NCBI GenBank assembly: GCA_016743235.1 | Contig: VRZD01000009.1 | Span: 1-64,000, forward strand | Length of the DNA: 64,000 nt | From: Pantanalinema sp. GBBB05 | Lineage (GTDB): Bacteria; Cyanobacteriota; Cyanobacteriia; Leptolyngbyales; Leptolyngbyaceae | Direction: 5' to 3' | Shown here: positions 36,228 through 44,157 of the stretch, in pieces | Layout: the number at the start of each line of letters is the position of its first letter | Numbering within the stretch: the stretch's first letter is position 1 | The notes under the pieces: model-generated | Seen by the model: the letters and a program-made list of their open reading frames with translations, nothing else | What the model was told of the DNA's origin: nothing | Databases searched by the model: none | Position numbers and translations under genes: made by a program

Positions 36228-37093
36228 GGCTGGGCTGGCGTCGCTGGTTGCCCAAGCTGTTGCGTAAATGTTTGCAATGTTTGGACATATTGTGACCCTG
36301 CAACACTCATCACATCATTGTGCCCTGCACCATCTACAACTACGAATTGTTTAGGTGGCTGAGCCTGGTTAAACAAGGTTTGTCCATGATGTAAGGGAAT
36401 CAGGCGATCGGCACTGCCATGAATCATTAAAATTGGGCAGTTTACTCTTTTGATCTTACTCAAGTTATCGAACCGATCGAAGGGAAAAATTGGAATTCGC
36501 GTGATCACTCGGAACGTGCTGGTAAAAGCATTTTCCAAAATCAACCCTGCGACGGGTGCTCGACTGGCTAACTCGACACTGGGTCCACTGCCGACCGATC
36601 GCCCATACACGATAATGCGGTCAGGTGTGATCCGCAAAGTTGTCGTTAAGTATCGATAAGCTGCATCAATATCCTGGTACGTTGTTTGCTCTGACGCTCG
36701 ACCTGGAGTTGTACCATAGCCCCGATAATCATAAGACAGAACAGCAAATCCCATTTGGTGCAGGGCTTCTAGGGTTGAGCGACTATCTCCTAAATCTTCC
36801 GCATTCCCATGACTGTAAAGCATCGTATAGGTCGCGGTGGGATTCGGTAGGTACAGCGCTGTAATCCGTGTCCCATCAGCCGTTATCAGTTTTAGCGTGT
36901 CCGGCTGATCATGATAACTAGAAGGCTGCGGTTGAAAGATCATCCGGTCCGCAAAAAAATAGGCGTAACAGCCTAAGAAAACATAAATTAATAAAATTGA
37001 CTTTAACACCCGCTTCCCAGAAAACTCTCCCCAGAGAATGCGTTTCAGCCGTTGAGTTGTTAACACCCGCCGGATTTTTCCCATCGTCTCCAT
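36209..37093 (-). CDS. Alpha/beta hydrolase
   Basis: 294-residue membrane-anchored alpha/beta hydrolase. An N-terminal TM helix (VLKSILLIYVFLGCYAYFFA) anchors the protein. The fold then shows YSHGNAEDLGDS (oxyanion HG), VLSYDYRGYGTTPGRASE, the nucleophile elbow VYGRSVGSGPS, the acid in MIHGSADRLIPLHHG and the catalytic His in VDGAGHNDV. This is the pattern of BAAT/FAM108-like serine hydrolases; substrate unknown. It begins 3 bp after recJ and is probably in its operon. Its last codons overlap the psb30 terminator. Confidence 0.88.
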   Translation of the reverse strand: METMGKIRRVLTTQRLKRILWGEFSGKRVLKSILLIYVFLGCYAYFFADRMIFQPQPSSYHDQPDTLKLITADGTRITALYLPNPTATYTMLYSHGNAEDLGDSRSTLEALHQMGFAVLSYDYRGYGTTPGRASEQTTYQDIDAAYRYLTTTLRITPDRIIVYGRSVGSGPSVELASRAPVAGLILENAFTSTFRVITRIPIFPFDRFDNLSKIKRVNCPILMIHGSADRLIPLHHGQTLFNQAQPPKQFVVVDGAGHNDVMSVAGSQYVQTLQTFTQQLGQPATPAQPKKSPT

Positions 37094-37096
37094 CGG

Positions 37097-39112
37097 CTAT
37101 CCTTGCACCTGCTCCAACGCTGCAAGCGCCGCTTTAATCAGGTGATAGTAATGAGGTTGTGAGACATCAACAGACTTAGAGTCTGCGGCACTGGTTGTTA
37201 GGGTGCCCATTTTGCGACCTTGTTGTACCGCTAACAAATGTCCTTGCGCATTACGAATTCTTAATTCTCTACCTTGAGGAAATTGCAGTAAGCTGCCACA
37301 ATAGCGGCGATCGTTATACGAAAACTCTGTTTGGACTTCTGACTCTGCTTGAGGACTATCTGGCTTAAGCTGAGGAGTCAGCTGAGTTACTGGTCTAGCT
37401 CCTACCAGTTCTAGCTGAATTTCTACGGCTCCATTCCATTCGTTCAGCCGCAAGCGATAGGCAATATCAAGGTGACTTGGTAAGGGATAGTAGTCACCCC
37501 AGCGCCAGCCGATGACAGATAGTTTCTGTTGACCAGATGCCCCAGCTTGGCTCACTGTTAGTTTGACATGCCCTTTACCAATCTTCCTTTGCTCCCATAC
37601 CCGCACATTCGCTGACCAAAATACTGGTTCTGGATTATCGATCCCACAGGGGTGGAGAACATCTAGTTGATGGAACAAACTAAAATCTGCTGCGGCTAAC
37701 GGGCTTTCTGCGTCGATCGTCACCAAGGGTTTCAGTAACTCTGGGTCAAGGTGTTGATGGGCAAAGGTGCGTAAGCGAGATCGAAAGGCTGGCAGGTTCT
37801 CCACTTTGAGCGAAAAGCCACCTGCCGCCTTATGACCACCATGTTTTTCCAGCAGATCTTTACAAAATTCCAGAGCTTCAAATACATGAAACTCCGGAAT
37901 GCCGCGCGCTGAGCCGCGAATATGCCCATCATCTTCATTCGTGCCAATGAATACGGGAACTCCATAGCGCTCCACCAGACGTGACGCCACAATCCCAATT
38001 ACCCCATGATGCCAACCAGGGTTGATTACCACCAGCACTCGATCGCCTTGCACATCAAACGTTTCTGAGAGCGCGATCGCTTCCTGTTCAATTTCTTCAC
38101 AGTACAGTTGGCGCTGACGATTGATCTGCTCACATTGCATTGCCCGTTCCAAGGCTACACCCGGATCATCGGTCGTGAGTAAATCAATCACAACCTGCGG
38201 ATCAGCAATCCGACCCACTGCATTAATCCGTGGTCCTAGCCGAAAGCCGATCGCCTCTGGTTTCAGCTCTTTACTGCCGCTGAGTCCCGATACCTGAATT
38301 AACGCTTGGACTCCTTCTAGCTTGGAGTGGGGCAAGAGTTGCAATCCTTGTTTGACCCACCGGCGATTCACTCCAGTCAGGGGGGCAAGATCCGCGATCG
38401 TGCCTAAAGTAAATAGTTCTAATAAGGTTTCATTCAACTCGGGTCGGCTAAAACTGTTAGCTAGGAACACCGCTAGAACATAAGCAACGCCAACTCCTGC
38501 CATGCCCCGATAGGGTGATGTTTCTGCAATTAACTTCGGATTAAGAATGGCATTGGCTGGGGGCAATTCCGGGGGCAAATCATGGTGATCCGTTACAATC
38601 ACGGTTAACCCTAATTCACGAGCCCGGGCGATCGGGGCATAAGCGGCAATGCCATTATCTACGGTAAGAATGACTTCCACCCCTTCATCATGGAACTCTT
38701 CTACCATGCGTTGATTAATGCCATAGCCTTCTTTCATCCGGCTGGGAATGGCGTAATCTACCTGACCACCCAGGAACCGTAATGCCCGTAGTAAGAGCGC
38801 TGTACTCGTCATGCCGTCGGCGTCATAGTCGCCACAAATTGCAATCCGCGATCGGCGATTGATCGCATTGATCAGCAGTTCCAAGCTCAACGGTAAATCA
38901 GGAAATTCTTCCAGAGGCGAAGGTAAAGCTTCAATCTCTGGATTCAGAAAAATCTGCGCTTGTTCTGGGGTCGTAATTCCCCGATTCAGTAAGACTTGAG
39001 CAACCAACAAAGATAAATCCGTTGCTGCTGCAATCCTTTGCGCCAGTTCAGGTTGGGCTGTAGCAATCTGCCAGCGTTGAGCAGGAAGTTTAGTTAGAGA
39101 AGCACTAGTCAC
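37097..39112 (-). CDS. recJ: Single-stranded-DNA exonuclease RecJ
   Basis: 5'-3' exonuclease on single-stranded DNA in RecF-type recombination, mismatch and base-excision repair. 671 residues: DHH domain with CGDYDADGMTSTALLLRAL and VTDHHDLPPELPPANAILNP, then a DHHA1 domain with KHGGHKAAGGFSL and an OB-fold-like C-terminal part. The metal-binding DYDADG and DHH motifs are intact. Start is GTG at 39112 (MTSASLTK). Longer than Escherichia coli RecJ (577) by an added C-terminal region typical of cyanobacterial and Gram-positive forms. Confidence 0.95.
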   Translation of the reverse strand: MTSASLTKLPAQRWQIATAQPELAQRIAAATDLSLLVAQVLLNRGITTPEQAQIFLNPEIEALPSPLEEFPDLPLSLELLINAINRRSRIAICGDYDADGMTSTALLLRALRFLGGQVDYAIPSRMKEGYGINQRMVEEFHDEGVEVILTVDNGIAAYAPIARARELGLTVIVTDHHDLPPELPPANAILNPKLIAETSPYRGMAGVGVAYVLAVFLANSFSRPELNETLLELFTLGTIADLAPLTGVNRRWVKQGLQLLPHSKLEGVQALIQVSGLSGSKELKPEAIGFRLGPRINAVGRIADPQVVIDLLTTDDPGVALERAMQCEQINRQRQLYCEEIEQEAIALSETFDVQGDRVLVVINPGWHHGVIGIVASRLVERYGVPVFIGTNEDDGHIRGSARGIPEFHVFEALEFCKDLLEKHGGHKAAGGFSLKVENLPAFRSRLRTFAHQHLDPELLKPLVTIDAESPLAAADFSLFHQLDVLHPCGIDNPEPVFWSANVRVWEQRKIGKGHVKLTVSQAGASGQQKLSVIGWRWGDYYPLPSHLDIAYRLRLNEWNGAVEIQLELVGARPVTQLTPQLKPDSPQAESEVQTEFSYNDRRYCGSLLQFPQGRELRIRNAQGHLLAVQQGRKMGTLTTSAADSKSVDVSQPHYYHLIKAALAALEQVQG

Positions 39113-39337
39113 TCGTTATCTAAAATTGAGGAGAGCTGATATGCAGAATTGGTTATTTATCATACGTCATTCCCCTGATTCAACCCTTGAGGGATCAGCA
39201 AAACCTCGTATCACACCTCTATGGTTTGACTGAACAAATCAGAAATTAGCCCGGAGTACGATCAAATCAAGGTGCAAAAAGAAAGGAAATCTAAAAACTA
39301 TCTCTTTATTCGCACTTATGTACGAAGTAGGCTTCAA

Positions 39338-39493
39338 ATGTCTCCTGCCATGAAAGCCTTGGCAATTGCTGTAGTTATGTTTACCCTGCCTGTTAGCACC
39401 ACCCGTGGGTACAATCCACCTAACCTGGGTGGACCAACTTCTACCCAAGGGACAGGGACACGTTTATATTTTGGGTTCCAGTCATCTCTATGA
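39338..39493 (+). CDS. Possible small secreted peptide
   Basis: About 51 codons. A signal-peptide-like helix (MKALAIAVVMFTLPVSTTRG) precedes a short PNLGGPTSTQGTGTR tail that recalls the start of secreted DUF928-type proteins, so this could be a truncated relic of such a gene. Its TGA overlaps the next gene's ATG (ATGA at 39490), which favours real translation. Low confidence; ATG at 39350 is an alternative start. Confidence 0.35.
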   Translation: MSPAMKALAIAVVMFTLPVSTTRGYNPPNLGGPTSTQGTGTRLYFGFQSSL

Positions 39494-39756
39494 TCCCTCA
39501 ATCAGCTTCTGATCCAGTACGTCAACAGGCATTAACCGCGTTGACAGCAATGTTTATTACCCAAGGGCATCCGCCTGAATATGCCACTCACATGGCAACC
39601 GCCGCCATTTTCCAGACTGATCTAGAGCTAAGAAATGCGCAACTATCTCACTTACTGGGATGGCTACAACAACAACATCCCGAAATTTATCAGGACGCTT
39701 TGACGATCGTTGAAAATACCCGTCAAGAGTTTGAGCAGCGAGTGCAGACAGGATAG
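39490..39756 (+). CDS. Hypothetical small protein
   Basis: 88 residues, not recognised. Helix-rich and acidic: ALTAMFITQGHPPEYATHMATAAIF, then NAQLSHLLGWLQQQHPEIYQDALTIV. No signal peptide or TM segment. It is coupled by ATGA to the preceding short frame and lies 330 bp before gvpA, but nothing ties it to gas vesicles. Confidence 0.55.
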   Translation: MIPQSASDPVRQQALTALTAMFITQGHPPEYATHMATAAIFQTDLELRNAQLSHLLGWLQQQHPEIYQDALTIVENTRQEFEQRVQTG

Positions 39757-40086
39757 GTGTACCCAGCCTCAATCAATTCAAAATCCAGTAATTTTACTGA
39801 GCTGTTATTACTCTGCCCCGGTTGATTCAAAGCATAGAGCTAGATTGCCGAGGTTGAATTAACATTTCTTAGTGAATTTTATATATAAACTTACTGAAAC
39901 CTAATCAGAGATCCGTAATTGCCCCACTTATCCTATCTTGAGGCAATTGAGGTTCAGTGTTTGTGACGGGTTATTCTGCCAGCCAAATGTCTATTCTCAG
40001 GAGAGTAAAGCCAAATCCCTAGAGGGTGACTTTCTCAGGGTGAGGCATACCAAGTTCCAGTTATTCATTGCAAGGGATTTAGAACA
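39757..40086 (+). promoter_or_regulatory. gvpA upstream region and candidate promoter
   Basis: TTAACA (39858-39863), a 17-base spacer and TATATA (39881-39886) form a plausible sigma-70 promoter with a leader of about 190 nt. The rest of this 330-base gap shows partly repeated GGTTGA-TTCAA elements flanking the candidate promoter but no recognised operator. Confidence 0.45.
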
Positions 40087-40305
40087 ATGGCTGTTGAAAA
40101 AGTAAACTCCTCCTCTAGCTTGGCTGAAGTCGTTGATCGCATTTTAGACAAAGGGATTGTGATTGATGCTTGGGTGCGCGTATCTCTGGTTGGGATTGAA
40201 CTGCTCGCCATCGAAGCTCGTGTGGTGATTGCTTCTGTAGAAACCTATTTGAAGTACGCCGAAGCAGTTGGCTTGACCACTCAAGCCGCTGTTCCCGCCG
40301 CCTAG
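40087..40305 (+). CDS. gvpA: Gas vesicle major structural protein GvpA
   Basis: Hydrophobic 72-residue subunit that polymerises into the ribs of the gas vesicle wall. [37 protein letters not shown] is the near-invariant GvpA sequence: two helices flanking two beta strands; the short C-terminal tail is typical. Only one gvpA copy is visible. It opens the cluster gvpA-C-N-J-K-(NACHT)-F/L-G. AAGGGAT 14 bases before the ATG is a modest ribosome site. Confidence 0.98.
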   Translation: MAVEKVNSSSSLAEVVDRILDKGIVIDAWVRVSLVGIELLAIEARVVIASVETYLKYAEAVGLTTQAAVPAA

Positions 40306-40320
40306 TGACTTGGAAACGCT

Positions 40321-40434
40321 GGGGATCTGTGATTCCAATCGGCGGTTTGCACTCTTAGCTCTAGCATCCCACTCGTGAGGGAGCGCAATGCTTCGCTGCA
40401 ACCGCTTTACTTTAATGGAAACCACAGATTTCCC
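40321..40434 (+). terminator. Nested inverted repeats between gvpA and gvpC
   Basis: Outer arms GGGGATCTGTG (40321) and CACAGATTTCCC (to 40434); inner arms GCGGTTTGCA (40342-40351) and TGCAACCGC (40397-40405) with one bulge. GTTTTTGG follows at 40438. A large structured region here fits partial termination after gvpA, which would keep GvpA in great excess over GvpC. Structure seen; effect inferred. Confidence 0.55.
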
Positions 40435-40483
40435 TGCGTTTTTGGCTTGTTCATCATTCCCAGTGAAGTGGGAGGAACCTTTC

Positions 40484-41698
40484 ATGAAGTCTTTGAAGGA
40501 CTCCTGGCAAGCAGAGAGACAGCAACGCCAACAGCAGGCGCTCGATCGCCAGCAAACTGTGGCTGAACTGCTGACAACCATGCAGCAAGACCGCGAACAT
40601 CAGGCATCCCAACTCTGGGAACGTTTGAATCAATTCCGATCGCAACTGGTGGATTCAGATCAGGCTCGACGGCTGGAATTCCAGGTATTTCAAGCTGATT
40701 TACAGCAATCCCATTTAAATTTGCAAGCTCAGACCCAAGCGTTTCTAACGGCAATGGCTGAGCAGCGGCAGGTCGAAGCACAGCAGTTGGCTGAATCACT
40801 AAATGCCTTTGTGCAGCAGTTGCAACAGCGCAACGCGCAATTCATCTCCATGATTGCGGCTGATCGAACACTGATGGCACAACAGTTAACTCAGGAGTTG
40901 CAGACCTATCAGCAAAAGTTGCAAGCGTTAGTACGATCGCTGCGGCAGCAAATCCAGGGCGATTTAGTGGATCTAAAAGCCGATACTCAAGCGTTTTTGC
41001 TGGATCGCAGTCAACTTCGGCTCCAAATGCAGCAGCAACAGCAGCAGGATTTAGCGAATTTTATGGCTACCCTGCGATCGGATGTGCAGGATTACCTGGG
41101 TGAGATAGCAAGCTTGCGGCAGCAACGGGCGGAACAACTGTCTCAAACATTAAGCCAGCAACGAGCCGAGCGCACCGCAGAATTACAAGCCATGTTCAAT
41201 CGGCTAGCAGATTTTCGGACGGAACTACGGCAATTTCATCAAGGATTGCAACAGCAAGTTTGGGGCGATCGCAATCCAGAGGTGGCTACCCAACTGTCAG
41301 AGGTGGTTCAGCCTGTTGTCTCGTCAGTGAAGCTACCATCGGCGATGCCTGTTGCTAAACCTGCTGCATCTACAGCCAGCTCAAAACCTGCGATTAAATC
41401 GACCGTTGTGCCGACTCGCCCTGTGGCAACCTTACCCGCAAAGGTCACTCAGCCTCAGCGGGCAGTTCATCCAGCGATCAAATCAGCCAAATCACCTGCT
41501 AAAGATGAAATGGCTTACGAAAAAGCCGTTTATAGCTTTTTACATACCTCTCAGGGTGCCCGGTTGACCCAGATTGAGTCGTCGTTAGGCATTAATCGGT
41601 TTCAAGCCGTCGATGCCCTGCGATCGCTGATCAAAAAAGGTTTAGTGACCCAACGCGATCGGGTCTATCACATTCAAGGCGACTTAGTCCCCTCATAA
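40484..41698 (+). CDS. gvpC: Gas vesicle protein GvpC with C-terminal wHTH-like domain
   Basis: Outer-surface protein that stiffens the gas vesicle. The ATG at 40484 with GGGAGG upstream gives 404 residues; the frame is open to 40388 but no good site lies there. Residues about 25-260 are Gln/Arg/Leu-rich helical repeats of about 33 residues, recognisable by recurring TQAFL...A..Q..VEAQQLAESL and the like. An Ala/Pro/Lys-rich linker follows (270-340), then a 60-residue C-terminal domain (YEKAVYSFLHTSQGARLTQI..., RDRVYHI) closely matching the C-terminus of GvpN. That tail is not in the classical 193-residue Anabaena GvpC. Length is double the classical form. Confidence 0.88.
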   Translation: MKSLKDSWQAERQQRQQQALDRQQTVAELLTTMQQDREHQASQLWERLNQFRSQLVDSDQARRLEFQVFQADLQQSHLNLQAQTQAFLTAMAEQRQVEAQQLAESLNAFVQQLQQRNAQFISMIAADRTLMAQQLTQELQTYQQKLQALVRSLRQQIQGDLVDLKADTQAFLLDRSQLRLQMQQQQQQDLANFMATLRSDVQDYLGEIASLRQQRAEQLSQTLSQQRAERTAELQAMFNRLADFRTELRQFHQGLQQQVWGDRNPEVATQLSEVVQPVVSSVKLPSAMPVAKPAASTASSKPAIKSTVVPTRPVATLPAKVTQPQRAVHPAIKSAKSPAKDEMAYEKAVYSFLHTSQGARLTQIESSLGINRFQAVDALRSLIKKGLVTQRDRVYHIQGDLVPS

Positions 41699-41703
41699 CA
41701 TGT

Positions 41704-41743
41704 TCGGTGGTTAGTGTTGCCTGGAACCTGACCACCGATTTTT
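41704..41743 (+). terminator. Intrinsic terminator between gvpC and gvpN
   Basis: TCGGTGGTTAG (41704-41714) pairs with CTGACCACCGA (41728-41738) over 11 bp with one GU, followed by five T. It splits gvpA-gvpC from gvpN onward, unless readthrough occurs. Confidence 0.75.
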
Positions 41744-41789
41744 CCATGACATCAGCTTTTACTCGTTCCCGAATTTCAGAGGTGAAACC

Positions 41790-43055
41790 GTGACTACCGT
41801 CCTTCGAGCCAGCCCCCGCCGATTTGTCAGCACCCCTTCTGTAGAACGGATTGTGGTGCGGGCACTGCGTTATCTCCAATCCGGATTTTCAGTGCATTTG
41901 CGGGGTCCTGCGGGGACTGGTAAGACCACCCTGGCGCTGCATCTGGCTGACTTGATGGCTCGTCCGATTATGCTGGTATACGGGGATGATGAGTTCACGA
42001 CCTCTGATCTGATTGGTAATCAATCGGGCTATACCCGGAAAAAGGTGGTAGACAACTACATTCATAGCGTCGTTAAGGTTGAGGACGAACTACGGCAAAA
42101 TTGGGTTGATTCTCGGTTAACGTTAGCGTGTCGGGAAGGCTTCACGCTGGTTTATGACGAATTTAACCGCTCCCGTCCCGAAGTGAATAATGTACTGTTG
42201 TCGGCACTGGAAGAAAAGCTGTTAGTGCTGCCACCCAGTCATAACCGGAGTGAATATATTCGCGTTAATCCCCATTTCCGGGCGATTTTAACCTCTAATC
42301 CTGAAGAGTATTGTGGGGTGCATGAAACACAAGATGCCTTGATGGATCGGCTTGTGACCATTAACATGCCGGAACCGGATGAATTAACGCAACAGGAAAT
42401 CCTGGTGCAGAAAACGGAGATCGATCGCCCCAGTGCCGCCTTAATCGTCCGATTAGTCAAAGCATTCCGGACGAAAACTGCTTCTGAAAAGACTTCTGGT
42501 TTACGCTCCTGTCTGATGCTAGCGAAGGTCTGCCAGGAACACCAAATTCTCGTCACTCCAGAAAATGCTGATTTCCGCGATATTTGTTCAGATGTGATGT
42601 TGTCCCGCGCGGGCTTACCTCTGGATCAAGCCACTAAAGCTCTGTGGGAACTACTGAACGATTTTATCTGTAACGGGTTCAATGATATTGAAGTCGCTGA
42701 ACCGGTTGTTGCGGTAGCCGATGTCCCGACGCCCAGCCCGGAGGAAATTGCTCAACACTTAGATGCGTTGGAAGCAGATGCCGCAACGGCGGAACCAATC
42801 GCGCCAATCGCTCAACCTAACCCGGCTCCACAACCAACTTCGACGGCAAGCCCGATTCCTTATGAACAGGAAATTCTGGAGTATCTAGAGCAATCCAACG
42901 GGGCGAAATTAACCCAAATTGAGAAAGCGCTGAAGCTCGATCGCGTTCAGACGGTAGATACGCTCCGGTTGCTGCGGGAACAAGGGAAAGTCATCCAACG
43001 CGATCGACTGTATGTGGTGACTGCCAAGGAAGTAGTTCAGGGGGCAAAAGTATGA
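41790..43055 (+). CDS. gvpN: Gas vesicle ATPase GvpN, C-terminally extended
   Basis: MoxR-like AAA+ ATPase needed for gas vesicle growth. GTG start at 41790 with AGAGGTG just upstream. Walker [10 protein letters not shown] at residues 39-47, Walker [11 protein letters not shown] near 115-124, sensor region ILTSNPEEY. 421 residues, longer than most GvpN (about 270-345). After the ATPase, a variable Pro/Ala linker (about 305-355) leads to a C-terminal domain, [20 protein letters not shown]..., from residue 358, with helix-turn-helix and wing-like RDRLYVV, shared with GvpC. Its TGA overlaps the gvpJ ATG. Confidence 0.94.
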   Translation: MTTVLRASPRRFVSTPSVERIVVRALRYLQSGFSVHLRGPAGTGKTTLALHLADLMARPIMLVYGDDEFTTSDLIGNQSGYTRKKVVDNYIHSVVKVEDELRQNWVDSRLTLACREGFTLVYDEFNRSRPEVNNVLLSALEEKLLVLPPSHNRSEYIRVNPHFRAILTSNPEEYCGVHETQDALMDRLVTINMPEPDELTQQEILVQKTEIDRPSAALIVRLVKAFRTKTASEKTSGLRSCLMLAKVCQEHQILVTPENADFRDICSDVMLSRAGLPLDQATKALWELLNDFICNGFNDIEVAEPVVAVADVPTPSPEEIAQHLDALEADAATAEPIAPIAQPNPAPQPTSTASPIPYEQEILEYLEQSNGAKLTQIEKALKLDRVQTVDTLRLLREQGKVIQRDRLYVVTAKEVVQGAKV

Positions 43056-43456
43056 CGGTGACAACCCCAACTTTGACCCAATCCACGAAGGATTCTGCGA
43101 GAGCGATCACCACTTCCACTCAAGGCTCGACACTGGCGGATGTGCTGGAACGGGTGCTGGATAAAGGCATTGTGATTGCTGGAGATATTTCGGTTTCCGT
43201 TGCCAATACTGAGTTACTCAATATCCGGATTCGGTTGCTGATTTCCTCAGTCGATAAAGCCAGAGAAATTGGCATTAATTGGTGGGAAAACAATCCCCAT
43301 TTCAGTGCCCAAACCGCTAGCTTGCTGGAAGCTAATCGCCAGTTACAAGAACGCGTGGAAGGTTTAGAAGCCGAATTACGATCGTTGCGCTCTTTACCCG
43401 CTGCTTCGGGTCAGGCAAGCACTGCTCAGGCGGCAACCAAGTCTACGGCGAAATAG
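43052..43456 (+). CDS. gvpJ: Gas vesicle protein GvpJ
   Basis: GvpA-family minor protein, thought to be placed at the vesicle tips or used in nucleation. [33 protein letters not shown] matches GvpA closely, but with a charged loop, followed by an extended C-terminus with a coiled coil ([21 protein letters not shown]). 134 residues from the ATG at 43052, overlapping the gvpN stop (ATGA), so translation is coupled. Confidence 0.94.
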   Translation: MTVTTPTLTQSTKDSARAITTSTQGSTLADVLERVLDKGIVIAGDISVSVANTELLNIRIRLLISSVDKAREIGINWWENNPHFSAQTASLLEANRQLQERVEGLEAELRSLRSLPAASGQASTAQAATKSTAK

Positions 43457-43500
43457 GTTCACGCCAGTTCAGGTATCTGTAATGTCAAGGAACGAGCCAG

Positions 43501-43536
43501 GTCAAAGAGAGATGGCTAATTCCATCTCTCTTTGAC
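43501..43536 (+). terminator. 15-bp perfect hairpin after gvpJ
   Basis: GTCAAAGAGAGATGG (43501-43515) and CCATCTCTCTTTGAC (43522-43536) form a perfect 15-bp stem with a 6-base loop. It is followed by TATTTCTCC, a weak T-run. It is a strong structure that could attenuate transcription between gvpJ and gvpK or protect the upstream message. Confidence 0.65.
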
Positions 43537-43602
43537 TATTTCTCCTCTATCATTGCTGGGAAATCCCGCACAATGAAGGTAGGAAATTTCCCCTAAAACC
43601 GA

Positions 43603-44067
43603 GTGACTTCTTCCGAACAACTACCCGTTCACGCCATTCCTAGTACACCCAAAGCCAGCAAAGAGGCGGGGTTAGCACCATTATTGTTGACTGTAGTTGA
43701 ATTAGTCCGACAACTGATGGAGGCGCAGGTAATTCGCCGCATGGAAGGAGGCGAGTTAAGTGATGAGGATCTCGATCGGGCGGCAGAAAGTTTGCGGAAA
43801 TTAGAAGAACAGGTGGTCAAGCTCTGCGAAATTTTTGAGATTGATCCCAAAGACCTCAATATTGATTTAGGGGAAGTGGGAACGCTGTTACCTAAATCCG
43901 GTGGTTATTATCCGGGGGAAACTTCTGCTAGCCCAACGATTTTGGAACTCCTCGATCGCTTGCTCAATACCGGAGTGGTTGTGCAAGGTGAAGTTGATTT
44001 AGGGCTAGCAGATATTGATTTAATTCATGCCAAGTTGCAGTTAGTCCTAACATCCAAACCCATTTAG
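43603..44067 (+). CDS. gvpK: Gas vesicle protein GvpK with GvpA-like tail
   Basis: 154 residues, start GTG at 43603. The N-terminal GvpK domain carries LTVVELVRQLMEAQVIRRMEGG, ELSDEDLDRAAESLRKLEEQV and DPKDLNIDLGEVGTLLP. The last 45 residues (TILELLDRLLNTGVVVQGEVDLGLAD) align with the GvpA core [17 protein letters not shown]. Many GvpK proteins are shorter and lack this part. GvpK is an accessory protein of unknown exact job; the tail could let it interact with the shell. No Shine-Dalgarno is evident. Confidence 0.9.
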   Translation: MTSSEQLPVHAIPSTPKASKEAGLAPLLLTVVELVRQLMEAQVIRRMEGGELSDEDLDRAAESLRKLEEQVVKLCEIFEIDPKDLNIDLGEVGTLLPKSGGYYPGETSASPTILELLDRLLNTGVVVQGEVDLGLADIDLIHAKLQLVLTSKPI

Positions 44068-44157
44068 CTCGCTGCATTGAAAAAACCGCCATTTGGTTGG
44101 GATTGCGATCGCAGCTTGTTAAGCTGGTGGTCGTAATACTGTGGGCGAACGATAGCG

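Noticed and set aside
36010..36306. 98-codon minus-strand ORF across psb30
   Set aside because: It is antisense to psb30 and low-complexity; no support as a gene.
40484..41698. Reading GvpC as a generic coiled-coil protein
   Set aside because: 33-residue periodicity and its place right behind gvpA fit GvpC better.
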